This document shows positions 47,301 to 60,583 of a stretch of DNA of 64,000 bases, piece by piece. The DNA is taken from the NCBI GenBank assembly GCA_963853835.1, contig OY970829.1:76754901-76818900 (forward strand), read 5' to 3'. Position numbers and translations under genes: made by a program. The notes beneath the pieces are model-generated. The model made no database searches and was not told where the DNA came from. It saw only the letters and a list, made by a program, of their open reading frames with translations. The DNA is from Calendula officinalis. Lineage: Eukaryota; Streptophyta; Magnoliopsida; Asterales; Asteraceae. Each line of letters opens with the position of its first letter. Within the stretch, counting starts at the first letter, position 1.

Positions 47301-48743
47301 GAGAAAAACCTCCAGTTGCAAGCTCCAGCTCAGCATAACTAAACCATTTTGGTGGTTTTCCAAAAATTGGTGCTTTATGTTGACATATTGAACATAAAGG
47401 AGGTGGGCCCGATACATTCCGGGCTAAAGAAATAGCTTCTCTAAGATTCACATTACAGTCAGCGTCACTTCGTTGACTTCCGTGTTGACTTTGACTATCT
47501 CGGTCAAGTTTTGATAACCGTTTAATCATGTCTTGTGATGTTGAAGTGTATCTCTGTGAAGATGTTTCTTCCTTGTTTTGAGATGACTGACAGCTGGCAC
47601 TGGCAGTGATTAAGTCAACCATCCATGGTTGAAACCTTAAACTAGAGTTACACGATGATAACTGCTCACTTTCAGAATCTGAACTTGAATCCAAATGATC
47701 TTGATTTTCTTTTATGGATAATGATTTTTCTTTATTTAATGAATTATTTATTGCGGGAATAAAAAACGGTGAAGTACCGGGGTCAGAACTTGAAACCGAG
47801 GACGTTCCGGCTTCAGTTGCAGTAAAAACCTCGGGACTACTTGTTGGAGTAACAACTGACTGTTGGATCAGATCAAGAGATGAGTTTTTGTTTTTTGTTT
47901 GTTTTTCAGATTGTTGATTTGTTGAAGGTAATTGACAGCTGGATTCAGTTTGTTTTTTAGGCGATCCAACTAAATTTAGTCGAAGAACTTTCGGTTGTGA
48001 TTTTTTCATTATTACAATGTTGCATTGTAGATCTTCCATACATCGTTTTTGTTCATGTTTAAGCTTCCTACAAAAACACAGTTAATTTAAATTAACAAAA
48101 TAAAAATAATGAATTTAGTTACCGTACTTGTCCAATACAACCCAACTAGCTTGAATTTTCTTGGCCTCTGCAGCTACTGCGCCACATGGCGATCCGGAAA
48201 CGATTTTAATCTTCACATTTATCTGTGATATAAATTATTAACTAAAAAGATAATTTAACATTAAATTTGTAACCCTGAACAATTAACAAACCTTATTAGG
48301 ATCATAAACATCATGAAGCTGAAGGATCATTTGTGAACAGGAATCGGTAATATCAATTTTTTGGTCTGAATTTGTTCCTATATGAGACCTTCGATGACCA
48401 CTAGCACAATCACCAGTAAATCTTGGAAAACCCCACAATTTTCTACCTACATTTGGAATAAAAATAAATATTTTTTAAAAACTCAAATGTGTTGGAATTT
48501 GTTTGACAAATGTTTGTCATAAAAGTGAAAAAAAACAATAATAGTTAAAAATATATTACCAGAAGATTGTGCAGGCATAACCACAAGCAATGTAATGCAG
48601 TGACCTGGTTGAACAACATGAGTCAAAGCCCAAACTAAAGCAGTTTTAGGTATTTCCTTTGATGCTTTAACAGCAACAACTACTTTTTCAGCAGCATCCA
48701 AACTGTTTTCCAGTTTTTTCCCCATGTTTTCTTCTTTACTCAT
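44313..48743 (-). CDS. USP-domain receptor-like cytoplasmic kinase
   Basis: Nine coding exons (48743-48560, 48446-48292, 48222-48128, 48067-47046, 45837-45677, 45437-45361, 45262-45115, 44740-44591, 44489-44313) join in frame to 722 aa. Residues 19-145 form a universal stress protein-like fold ([20 protein letters not shown]). A Ser-rich linker follows to about 360, then a short Cys motif ([13 protein letters not shown], 369-381) and a protein kinase domain from about 387 to 660. Key kinase residues are present: glycine loop EGGFG (407-411), Lys427, Glu443, HRD Asp524, Asn529, DFG Asp542 and APE 568-570. The HRD loop is HRDMRPNN, so the usual Lys two residues after Asp is Arg526. This family is often labelled inactive protein kinase SELMODRAFT_444075-like (At3g13690, At1g55200); activity cannot be decided from sequence. 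The start is chosen at MSKEEN, where the family begins. Intron 4 carries nested transposons. Confidence 0.93.
46243..46991. mobile_element. hAT-type MITE inserted in the fold-back element
   Basis: The ends CAGGGGCGGTACCAGG and the inverse of CAATGGCGGTAGCAAGG are hAT-like. A perfect 8 bp duplication TAGTCAGC flanks it (46235-46242 and 46992-46999). CAGGGGCGG ends are common in plant hAT MITEs. Confidence 0.85.
46323..46616. mobile_element. Second hAT-type MITE, nested inside the first
   Basis: The ends CAGGGCCGATCC and the inverse of CAGGGTCGTCCC are flanked by a perfect 8 bp duplication TCTATATT (46315-46322 and 46617-46624). At 294 bp it carries no coding sequence. Confidence 0.88.
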
Positions 48744-50060
48744 TATGGAGCCAAGAAAATAATACAAATACTGCTTACAAAGATTCCTTCTTCAATTGAT
48801 CACACATAATTTCTTCAAAAGGACAACAGCAAGATATAAATTATAAGGTGTTCCAAAATCCAAATGTAACTTTAATTATAAAATAAAATGAAATAAAATA
48901 AAAACAAAAAATACTCTATTTACATTATTGTTTTTGTGTCATTTGGCCCCCACAAGGTTTTGATTCCTCTTAGATGTACGAGTAGATAATTACTAACTGT
49001 ACAGTAACAGAAGCTTAATTGAATAATACCTCCAAAAATTAGGGGAAAGACACTTTTGACTGGTAATATTTCTAGGTATACTTTTTCCAAAAATGAAGAA
49101 TCCTTGCAAAAGAAGCAAAACCGGTGGAAGAGTTCGTATTCACCAAATTTGGCTAACAAAATTCCGAATCTGCAACATTTTAAGCAAATAAATCCAAAAC
49201 TAGGATCTCTGAAACATGAGCCACAATTTTCAAGGCACTGATTTGAAGCACATGATATACGACATAAACAATTCGTGCATTGTTCTTACAATCTTCAGAA
49301 TTATGAAGAGGTCAAACGGTCAACGACATGAATTCAGCTGATTTGAGCTATTTGACCTAATATTCCAACCTCAAGTAACGATCCAAGTACGAAACTCTGA
49401 TTTCCGCACACTGCTATGAGAAATGGACCATTAGAATTGAAATCGAACTAAAATCGAATTCGAAATCACAAATCCAATGAGAATAAAGTTTTTAAAAAAA
49501 TAAATAAATGCTATATAAATCAATCAATCGACATGACATCTAGTGATAGAAGCTTTCGCTTTAACGCAGAAACGACTTAACAGTGTCAGCTCACGATCAC
49601 CTCAATCCTTCGATATCCACCATAGATTATATTTCCTTTACTAAATAAATTCACACATAAATGATAAAACACATTACATCACGGATTCAATTCCATATCG
49701 AGTTGGTACAAACAAACAAAATACAGCAAATAGTTGAAGAGATAACTCAACGTAACAAACGCACAAACAAACATGCAATAATTGAAGTTCTCTGTCAAGC
49801 ATAATAATAGCATCAAATTTCTATTTAAGTCGAATCTACAAAATCTCAAATATTCGACAAAAACAGCATTACTTGCTCAAAATCAAAATTTCAAAAAGTA
49901 ATGATTATACGTAGAGATGAAAATTAGTAAATTACCGTCTGTGATGACGCTTCAGATTTAGAAATCTGAAAATGGAGATAATAAAACGATGAGAACTGTT
50001 GTTATCTTCTTCGGTGTGTGAAGGTGTGAGAGATATTAGTGTGAGTCTGTGTGTGTGATC
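48744..50060 (-). other. Kinase 5' UTR with a likely leader intron
   Basis: On the minus strand a G/GTAAT donor at 49935 and a GTAAGCAG acceptor at 48771 would remove about 1.16 kb and leave 27 untranslated bases before the ATG. The first exon would lie at about 50060-49936. It is inferred from splice signals only. The open frames inside it (48920-49241) are not genes. Confidence 0.45.
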
Positions 50061-51014
50061 TTTTTCAACTTTCACCGTTTTGTTGAGTTTGCTGGGTAAT
50101 CTGAGTTGACGAAAATACCCTTTATTTTGGACATATCTACATAACTGACCTTCTTCTTCTTCGTTTTCAGTAAAACCTACCGTTTTCGAGAAACATGAAA
50201 AAGGTTTGATTAATTAAATGCACCACCTCATTCTACTTACGACAAGTCTTATCGAAAATTACTATTTTAATTTACGTCCATAAAATTTCAGACTTTTTAA
50301 AAACTGTCCTTTTAACTATTACCTTTTATATCAATTTGTAAATTAAAAAGTAAGGCTGTCAAAACCTGACACGTTACGAAAAAAAATACACGAAATAAAA
50401 TTGAGACGAAATTGAAATTTGAATTCGTGTTCGTGTCGTGTAAAACAAACACGAAGTCGAGTCGTGTTCGTGATCAAAGATTAACACGAAATTGACACGA
50501 TAGTTATGATTTTGGGAATATTTAGAAATTTATGTTATATTTTTGTCGTGTTTGTCGTGATTTTAGCATGTTTAAGTAAGAAATTTGATATATTTATTAT
50601 TTATCACGTGTTGTCGTGTTTATCATTATTTAATCGAGTCGTGTTAGCAAAATAAAACACGACTTCGTATCATGTTGTTTTCGTGTTGAACGAATTCAGT
50701 TCTAACCTTTAATAACCATCGATCTAATTGACTCATTTCGATTCACTACCTTCCTATTTCTCAATTCAACCAGAATTTTTAATAAATTAATCAATAAAAT
50801 CATGGTAAAAGTATCTTTTTGACTTCATTTTTATCACCACAAAAAAATAATTTTTAATTAATTTCCTACTAAAATCTATTTGGACTTGGATTTTTTATTT
50901 TTCAACCGACTTTTAAACCTTAAATTTTAATTAATAATTAAATAAATTTTTTAATTTATATTTAATTGAATTACATGTTGAATTTACCTTTTATACAACT
51001 CTGTAGTACTTTAA

Positions 51015-51145
51015 TTTTTTTTAAAATGATAAATATAATCTACTCCTAATTACCACTTATGTCCACGACGGGACTCAAACCCCTGACCTCAAGGTTGAGA
51101 GACAAATATCATACAGCTAGACTTAAGGCCTTTTGGTTGTAATTT
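51015..51145 (-). mobile_element. tRNA-derived SINE
   Basis: Read on the minus strand: a head with TTAAGTCTAGCTG, a box-B-like GGGTTTGAGTCCC near 51069-51082, and an A-rich tail ending near 51015. No clear target duplication was found, so the edges are approximate. Confidence 0.55.
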
Positions 51146-54100
51146 GGAAATAAGGCACCATACTATTTTTTGAATGCCAAAAGAGTTAATTAGATAAGTG
51201 TCCACATGGTCATCACCTTAAAAGTGTCGTATTGTCCAATATTAATTTATATTTTAATAACTTGAGTATGGATTTATTTTCTATATATAATTTACATCAA
51301 AAGTAAATATTTAACTTTAAATGTGTAGGCATATCATGTATGTGTATATATTCAAGTTGCAAAAATGTAAATCAATGATGAATAATTAGTCTTGCTTCAA
51401 AGTAAAAGTATAAATATAAAGTTAATTAGAAAAAATAGATTAATCCAATAGTTTTTTACTTGAAGTAATGCATAACATGTACGAAGTATTATTTATTTTA
51501 AACTCTTAGAAATTAAATATAGTAGTATTACTTGTTATGATACGGATATGAGATGGAGGAAGTATATATTTTAGGTTTAATCACAGTTGTTTTTAAAAAT
51601 GCAAAAATTAAAAGGGTAGAATAGTAAATAAAGAGTAGTCCATGGCTATTTACAAAATCCACCTCGTTACTCCCCCTTCTGGACCTGTAAGATTTGAAAT
51701 CTAATTAATACGGCAACGGTGACAACGTCAATGACACACATTCAATTCATCTTAGGTGACCCACTCACCGTTACCCATCTCCGTCAAACAACTAAACGGA
51801 AGGTATCATTTATTATGTCCCATAACTTGAAACTTCCGTTAACATGACGTTCAGCTGTCACACCGTCAACTGAAATACGATACAGTGGTATTGAACGGCG
51901 GTGATCTGACACCGTCGCCGGTGTCAGTTAGTAGTGGTTGGGCGCGTGGCTCCAGTCCACCTTCAACGGATCGTGTTTTCGAACCTCCGAAGACATTTTA
52001 ATATTATTGTACTTTGATTTCCGAGGAGGGTTGTTGATCAATTTTTAAAAACTAATTATAAGTATGGTAACTGATATTCGGGCCTTTTTCAAATCATAAG
52101 CCTCTTCCAACTGTAACATGTTTTTAAATTCATCAGTAGCGGTGTATTATCCTCTTTCCTACTGATGAATTACTGATAAGATCGTGACAACAATAATTCA
52201 TCAATAATTCATTCATATTTAAAAAAAATATTAAAACATTATCCCCACCCTTCTCCCCCCTCCCCCTCAGATGCGGCTACCGACGAGATTGAATAACTCG
52301 TCCCTAAATTTAGATTTGTTAGCTGGTCAAATTGGTGTATTGCTCTTCCTTGTTGTTTTTGATGTTTGTTTTGTGTTTCTAGTATCTTGCTAGGTTTTTT
52401 TTTTAATGAAATTGCCATTAAAAAAAAAACATTACTGAGGTACGCAAAAATAAATGTTATCATAGGTGTTTCACAACTTTCAATCTTTCATCTAGCATAT
52501 ATTGTAAATATAGAAGTAATAGTGACATTTAGTAGATTATTTCGAATGTTATTACTACTAGTTAATCATCGATTGTTTATAAGTTAAACCAATTAATTGT
52601 TATTTTATAGTAAAAATAATACAAAGAGATGGCTAATTGGACGTACGTGCCGCCTTTGTTGATGCATTGCTTATCCTTTAATTGATTATCTAATTAATTA
52701 ATCATTGAGATTAGATTAATGTGCACCATAAACACGCACGTCTCAATATTTATTTGTCTTTTTTTGTTTGTATCCATTCCTTCCTTTTCTAAGTATTTAT
52801 ATTTCTACTTATTTTTTCATGTTTTTAACTAATAAAAATATCTAAATAAAATAATGAGATTTTAAAAAATAGAATCAGTAGATATTACATATCGATTATT
52901 TTATAAGTAAGAGTATAAAGTATGAAGGTATAATAAAAATTTATATAGTTTTTCATGTTCTAATTAGATAGTTAAACTACTTTTTAAACAAAAAATATAG
53001 TTTAAGAATTTGTCGATATGTGTCTCCATATATCAAGAAACAAACATTTTGAAATTTTACAAAATAAATAAATAACAATTTTAATAAAATACATAAATAG
53101 ACGATGTTTTCCCGGAAACAACGGGCCATGGCAGGTGGTCCAAGATGTCTATATTGCTTAGAAATTGATAGTCATCGAATTTAATGAAATTAATTTCAAG
53201 CTCACCCAATGTTCATACCCTTTGCCCTAATTCCTATCATCCTATGCGCCCCATCCCTCTCTATCTTTTAAAAAAATATATTTTTGCGAGGATAAATAAC
53301 TTACAGAAATTATGTATTTTATTCTTATTTGTTAGAAATTTACTGAATTCCGAATGCTTGGAACTCTCTGAAGGTGTGTTGTCACTTTCAGATCAAAGTA
53401 TTTCATCGGTACAATGAAATCTTTAATCGGATACAATCAGAGAGAAAATCAAGAATAATTGTGAAATACTGAAATGTTAAGTGTTTTTCTTACCAGATTT
53501 CTATGACCAAAAATTGTGATATTGCCACATCCTTGAAATTGTCGAAAACCTCTTAAACTGCTAAAAGGCAGTTTAAATGTAAAACTTCGTATAAAACTTC
53601 CTAGTACTTTAAATGTAAATGTTTTATTTTGGTGGGCTTGTAATAATGGCATTTCTACCGGATTAACATTGTATAACAGAGGGGTCTCATTGTCTTTCCT
53701 GGCAAATTGGTCATGTATAATTTTCTCTTCGTTGTTATAACTTTGCATGTTCATCTCATCCTTTGAGATCGTTGGGTGTTATATATTTAATGGGTTCGCG
53801 GTACTTTGTGGCGATGACCATATCATAGCTCCATTATAATGTTCACTTTTGCCGTTCAAAAATAAAATATAAAAAACAAAAAACTTCCCAAGCAACTTAT
53901 TAAACAATATCTGATTTGATAGGAAGTTTGTGTGTATTTTAGAAGTACATTTATCACATTATTGTACAAAATATACAACTTACAATAAAACATGGCACAG
54001 GAAACTTTGTACGAAGTATATGCTATGTTTGAACCATAGAACTGAGATTGTAACATATTTATGACGTTCAATGCTTAACAAGTTTTGATTATCTGAACAT

Positions 54101-56298
54101 TTGCATAAACTTTGAATAAATATTCAGAGGTAACTTTCAAATAAATATTTTATTTTTTAGCGAATAAGATAAGACAATAATAGAACGCTAAGATATATAA
54201 TAATTATAGAGTTAATGGATGGTCCTTTTCATTGGATGAAATCCATAAACCCTGCAACCATCGTCTCTATTGTCTATTTCATCATCTTGTACCTCTTGAA
54301 AATGTCATTCAGATGTGCTATGTCACGTTATCCTCTTCCTGTTTTTGGACCACTTGAATGTTTCGTCTTGTTTTTCCAATTATGTTCAAATTAAAATTTA
54401 TAATTTAAAAATAAACTGATATCAAGTATGCTTAATTATATGTACTTGACATACTTATCTATTTACAAATTTGATTGAGCTACGCGGAGAATTGATTGAC
54501 TATTATAATATAAGTGAATTAAAGGATGCTCTTTACACATATCATATTTTTGTGGGTAAGAATATGACATACGCACATATAAAATGAATATAAAGAAATT
54601 TTATTTTTTATTTAATCGCTCTATATACATAATTATATCTAATTATATACATAAAGAAATTGTTGTAACTAATTTTAAGTTTTTAACTAGATTACATACA
54701 ATTTACAAATAAATTTAGAAATATCGAGATTTCAATTTAAAATGTACCAAGCATGATCACTCATCACATGTGCTGATAGCTATTGAAAACAACACCACCC
54801 CTCCTCCCATGTAACCATCTCTGTACGGCTTTGAAGTCTACTGTCGTGTTTTATAAATTCAATTATTTTCTTTTGTTAGATATCATTTTCTAAATAAATA
54901 TATTGCATTTTAATTTTTATGTATATTGCTGGATCTGAAGAAGTTTGTACGTATAACTATAAATAATATCTAGTGGTCTCGTATTTTATATCACTTAAAA
55001 ACTTGTTAAGTGTTTAATCAAAATATATATCATGACTTCATTATACGTCCCTGTTGAATTATATGGTTAATCAATAGATTTCTGAAATATATGATTGAAG
55101 ACATACTTTATATTTGTATATAGTTCACCACTTTTCTGTTATTTAATCATGTGCCTTGAGCATTGAGTTAGGCTAAAAGGTCATTGACCACTTTTTTTTT
55201 TTTTTTTATTTACATCATAGCAAGAGGCTAGCAAACACAATACAACTACATCAAAATGAGATTAAATTACTATAAGGATTACTACAAAACGAGATTTAAT
55301 TAACAAAACGAGATTAAATTGACCACTTAGAGTAATATCTTTTTCAAGTATATAATATAAAATTATATTTATTAAAGGAAGAAAGTTACTTGTTTTTAAT
55401 TGTCTATTAAGGAGATGATGATCTATGTTAAGTAGTTATTGGCACATAATAGCGTTAGTTATTATGGTATGAAGTTAAAATTATGTTAAAATTATTTTTT
55501 GTCTTTTTAACATGATTTTAAGAGGCACTATAAAATTATCCATTCTCGTATAACATTCCCATGACATGATTTTAGGACCATAAAAAGACACTTCAAAATA
55601 GTTTGAATCTACATCACATACACTTCATTCGTATCAAGGTTTTATTTAATAAAGAATATAATTAATATGTTTTTTATTAATATTTTTTCAACATGATCAA
55701 CAAAATAATAAATGACAACACAGGTTAGATCGTTCCAATTACACATGGGCATGGCCCATGGGTCTGGCAGCCCTGGTTTCTGGCTTTGCTGCTGCTTTTG
55801 TTTTCTGTTTGATCCACTCATTAGTTCATGTCTTGTAATGTTACCTTTTTCATGTACTATTTTTGAAATAATTAAATCAATGACATGCAATATAGAATTT
55901 TTGTCCCACATCCGAATTTTTGCATCATGTTTTCAATACAATAATTACACACAAAATGTTTTAACAAATTTTCGCCATAATTATTCATTTTTCTCTTTAT
56001 GATAAGAAGGTTAGCTAAACTTAGAAAGCTATATTTATCAATTATTTCAAACAGTTTGAATGATATTTTTTGAAGCGGGTAATAAACCCATTATAATGTT
56101 CACTTTTAGAAATTAGAGACTACACAATTTGTCATTAGATGTGTTTGGACAATGGATTTACAAGGGTTCGGGTTTAAATAAGTCAAAAGGAATTAGGTTT
56201 AGTTAATCTATAAGAGATTGTTTGTTTTGCCACTTAATGATATAATTAATTGGTTGGATATGGATCGGTAAGATTCAGGTTGTTTGTTTGAAGACTAA

Positions 56299-57246
56299 GG
56301 TGCTGTTTGTTTTTTGACAAAAATTCTTCTTGAGGTCTTTTGTCTTCGCGGCGCAGACCACACGCAGAAAAAGACTTGCGCAAATGTTTGTTTTTTGGAA
56401 GCCTTCAGACCTTATATTGTCTGCCTAAGGTCTTCCCCAAGAAGACTTGGGCATTAGTTTTTTGGGTCTTCCAAATTTTAAAAAAAACATCTCCAAATTT
56501 AATTAATATTATTATTATATTAATATATATTATTATTATGTTAATATATAATATTATTATTTAAATTAATATTATTATTATATATTAATTAATTTTATTA
56601 TTATGTTAATATATAATATTATTATTTAAATTAATATTATTATTATATATTAATTAATTTTATTATTATATAATATTATTATTTAAATTAATATTATTAT
56701 TATATATTAATTAATTTTATTATTATATTAATATATATTAATATATTATATTATTATGTTAATATATAATATTATTATATAAATTATTATTATTATTTTA
56801 TTAATAAATATTATTATTATATATTAATTAATATTATTATTATATTAATATATAATATTATTATATTATTAGATAATAAGATATATTATTAAATTTAAAT
56901 TATAAATATTATTATATTTAAATATATTTAAAATATATATTATTATATTTAAATTATATATATTACTATTATATATAAAATATAATATAATATTAATATA
57001 TTAACTAGTATTATTAATATATTAATTAATACTATCATTATTATATTCATATATATTATTATTTCAATGTTGCAAGATGGTGTATATTTTAAATTTCAGT
57101 TTATTTAAGCAGTCTGCAGATGTTAAAAAACAAACAACAGTTTTCTTGCAGACTGCAGAGCTTTGGTCCGTCTCAGAAGCTGCAGCAGCTGGCAGATGTG
57201 GTCCGCAGACAGCAGATCTTTTTGCTCTGAAAAAACAAACAACACC
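56299..57246. mobile_element. PIF/Harbinger-like MITE with an expanded AT core
   Basis: TAA flanks both ends (56296-56298, 57247-57249). The 17 bp ends GGTGCTGTTTGTTTTTT and GGTGTTGTTTGTTTTTT differ at one base. The arms contain matching AGACC/TGCAGA-type sequence, and the interior from about 56490 to 57060 is a degenerate ATTATT/TATTAA repeat. Confidence 0.78.
56490..57060. repeat. Degenerate (ATT)n/(TATTAATA)n satellite-like core
   Basis: Nearly pure A and T, with recurring TTATTATTATA, TTAATTAAT and ATATAATATTATTA blocks of about 60-70 bp. It looks like a repeat expansion within the MITE. Confidence 0.85.
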
Positions 57247-58963
57247 TAAGTTAGGTCTGAATTTGTAAGATTCATATTGTTTTTTTAAAGACTAATTTTG
57301 GTCTAAATCGGTAAGATTCAGATTGTTTGTTTGAATACTAATTTTGGTCTAAATCGGTAACATGTTGTTAATATGGGCCTGAATTGGTAAGATTTAAACC
57401 ATAATATGAGCTGTTAAGATAATGACATAATTTTGTTACATTATGTTTAATTTTGATTTTGTATGCTATGTATTTTTTTTATAAATATTTATATTTACAA
57501 CAAAAATAGTTTAGATGGTTAAAACGGTCATTTTCAACATTTAAAACCAATTGCCCACGCTATGTCCAAATAACATTTTATCATGCAGATACAACTTTCA
57601 TACATATCCTTTGCATCTTTGCGATAATATTCATATATACAATGTCAAACATGATAATTTATTTATTTGAAACTTTTTTTAAACAATTAAAAAAAATCTC
57701 TAGAAGTGCACAAATTTATAAAACTTTTAAGAAAAATATAGCATGTACAAAAAGTTATTTATTTTCCTACAATTACAATCTCTCTTTACATAAAAATTAT
57801 GCGAATATTATTATTTTATAGATACTATATATGAAAAGAAAAGGTAGAAAAGGGTATATTCATGAAATTTGAAACACTAAAAAACACAAGTGATTATGTC
57901 CGTTTGTTATCATTGATTCAGATCCCTTTTTCTTTTCCCTCCAATCTTGGGTATACCCTACAATTACATGATCAATTGTTGCAGTCGTCAGCCCGAGTTC
58001 AGTTTGGTTGCAGTTTGTTTGTATATGTGTCACTCGTATTTTGGGCTTCATTTTACCCCCAATCAATTACCAAGCTAAAAAGGCACGTCCTTTTCATCCC
58101 ATTCATTACCCAAAAAGCTATGCAAATATTCAATTATATTTACAAAATAAAATATAAATATTACTTTTCTAAGCAAATAATCAATGAGTAAATGGCTTTT
58201 CCTTTCGGTTTTTGTTATTTGGTAATGAACAATTTACTAGCTTGTTTGGAAATATATTAGTATGTGTTGTGGGTTTTGGTGGAAGCAACTTATCTACCTT
58301 AGAGATATGATTATTTATATCTTACCTCATCCATATCGCTCATTTGATGAATTATTGTTGATGTGTTGTGGGTTTTGTTAATTTAAAATGGTTATGATGT
58401 TTGGTTCATGGGGACAAATCGTAATGTAATGTCTTGCATAAAGGATCGAATACCTTAATTCAAGATGATGTTTGGTCTATAAGTAGGAGAATTAACGAAT
58501 GTGTGTCATTTTAAATGTGTGTTTGCTTGATGAGCACAAGTTTTCGTATGTATGAATGAGCCATAAGAATCCGGGATTCCTTCAAACATGTCAACATGAT
58601 TTAGCTTAGAAAACGCATATCCGTCTTTTCATTATTTACTAAAACTATAGGGATGTTTCTGTTTACCAACAGTTAAATCTTTCTTCATTTATCAGTTTTA
58701 TCATATCAATATTTATAACCTAATACACCAGCTGATATATATATATTGCTGCCAACAACACATATTCACTTCCTTTATTACTTTGACAAACTACAAAATA
58801 TGTTACAGAATGTACAAGTCTCAAATGCATCACAAACTCACTTATTTCATTTAACCGACAAATCCTAAGCAAAACCCAACCGATAAAGTAAGGAAATGAG
58901 TGTACCAACAATATCACTCTGTGACACTTCGTCGTTTTCAATCAACAAAGACCGTTGGTATTT

Positions 58964-59116
58964 TTTTTTTGAACCGGCAAATATTACATATGTTAATGGT
59001 TAGAAATTAGTATCACCTAGTTAGAATACACCTTTGTCAGGGTTTGAACCCATGACCACCTAGGGAAAATCCCCCCAAGACAAGCTTGGTGGCCAAGTGA
59101 GCTAGCCCACTTGGTT
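58964..59116 (-). mobile_element. tRNA-derived SINE with a 15 bp target duplication
   Basis: On the minus strand the head has GGGCTAGCTCACTTGG (box A) and GGGTTCAAACCC (box B), and a T-run on the plus strand at 58962-58971 is its poly-A tail. Flanks AAGACCGTTGGTATT (58949-58963) and AAGACCATTGGTATT (59117-59131) match at 14 of 15 positions. Confidence 0.82.
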
Positions 59117-60352
59117 AAGACCATTGGTATTAGCGTCATTAAGTATTACTTAATAACTATCTCCAACTTTTATAATATACCGATCTTGATCTTGAGTGAA
59201 TTCGTAAAGAAAATTGTTCAGAATCATAGTAAAAGTAGTAGTTGTAGAACAAATAAAATATTAGCGTAATTAGTATCACATATGACATAACTCTTACAAA
59301 TATAAACTTTTATTTGAACACATGTTTGTAAAAGCTTAAAAAATAAATAAGTAGTCCAGTAAATATGGGGTGCCATGGACTCTATGAAGTCCACCGATGA
59401 TCACTATGGGTTATTGGGGTTTGGTTCAAGACCCACGAAAAATTGGTCCAATAATGACTTCTCACAACAGCCCCAAAATACATCTTTACATTTTTTGCTA
59501 ATTTGCAATTGTAGATTTGTGGTCGAGCAGTAATATAATTATCCATCAGGAAAACTACCCAAATATAAAAGAAGTAATATTTTTTTTACAAAATAAATCA
59601 AATTTATAATATATAACAGATTATTTTAGTAGTATTTTCTAAACGAGTTGATGGATTGTTAACAAGTTGGAAAACTTAACTCTAACTTAACTCATTTATT
59701 AAGTGTGTTGCATTGTCCATCATAATCTGACTCATTTAATTAATTGGATGAAGAGTTCAACCATAACTTTCTTATACTTATGAATTTATATCAAGAATTG
59801 CCATTCCTGATTATAACCTTACTTTATTAGTATGGTTGATTTATACTCGTAATAAGTAACTTTTATCTAACTGAAATTCCCCAATTAAATTATTTTTATA
59901 TCATAATAATAAGATAATCAATTTAACAGTCATATGTATTAAAAACTCACCGATAAAAACACACACTTTGAGAAAACACCAGTACATGATAAATGACAAA
60001 GGATTGTCCTATCATTAAGAATAAGTAATCATCTTAAATAATCTTATCAATTTAGAAAAAATATGTGATCTGACTTAGAGCAGAAAACTTACTTAAAATA
60101 AAATAGAAAGTTAATTTGTGTGATCTAAAATAAATAAAAGGACTATTGTCTAATTAAGGATTATTAATTTATAATAAAAAATAAATTAAATAAATAGTGT
60201 ATTGTTTTCGAGCAAAAAAAGAAAGGAAAAAACAAGGAAAAGGGTTTGGACACTTCTTATTTTCCAATTTTATCCTTCCCGTCTACAAAGAAAAAAAAGA
60301 GCGAGTGTGTGCGCCAAGAACAGAGAGAAAATTGAATCTCAATAATCAATCT

Positions 60353-60411
60353 ATGAACAAATCGATTTGATGATGTTGAAAACGATGAGAATGATGCTCG
60401 TTAATGGCTAA
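60353..60411 (+). promoter_or_regulatory. Two upstream ORFs in the PP2A-B leader
   Basis: A five-codon ORF (60353-60370, MNKSI) ends in TGA. A second ORF of 13 codons (60370-60411) starts at the ATG overlapping that stop (ATGA) and is Met-rich. Both end before the main ATG at 60584. They count only if the transcript starts before 60353, which the leader sequence suggests. An effect on translation is inferred. Confidence 0.5.
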
Positions 60412-60583
60412 TTAAACCTGCAAATGCCACATTATTGTTCATGAATTTCTCTCACGATCCGGAAACCAGGATTATTCAGAAAAAAATGCTAATCGGAAAG
60501 AAAGCGATCCGGTGATGCAGTCGTGATTTGATTTGTTTTTTGAGAGATTTCAGTTTTCTGTTTGTCGTTCGATTAATTAACAA

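Larger units (their letters stand above)
50061..60240. other. 10 kb intergenic repeat-rich region
   Basis: No gene is recognised. It holds SINEs (51015-51145 and 58964-59116), a 948 bp MITE with an ATTATT-rich core (56299-57246), and a 50380-50700 stretch with many repeated CGTGTT/ACACGA motifs. A lone Stowaway-like end (GGAGGAAGTATA) lies near 51556. The 101-codon frame at 53449-53754 (minus) has mixed composition but no domain I recognise. Confidence 0.65.

Noticed and set aside
51530..51560. Stowaway MITE right end (GGAGGAAGTATA)
   Set aside because: No matching left end was found nearby, so it may be a remnant or chance.
53449..53754. 101-codon minus-strand frame
   Set aside because: The composition is mixed but has no recognisable motif, no matching splice-linked exons and no repeat support. 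It is kept as a note only.
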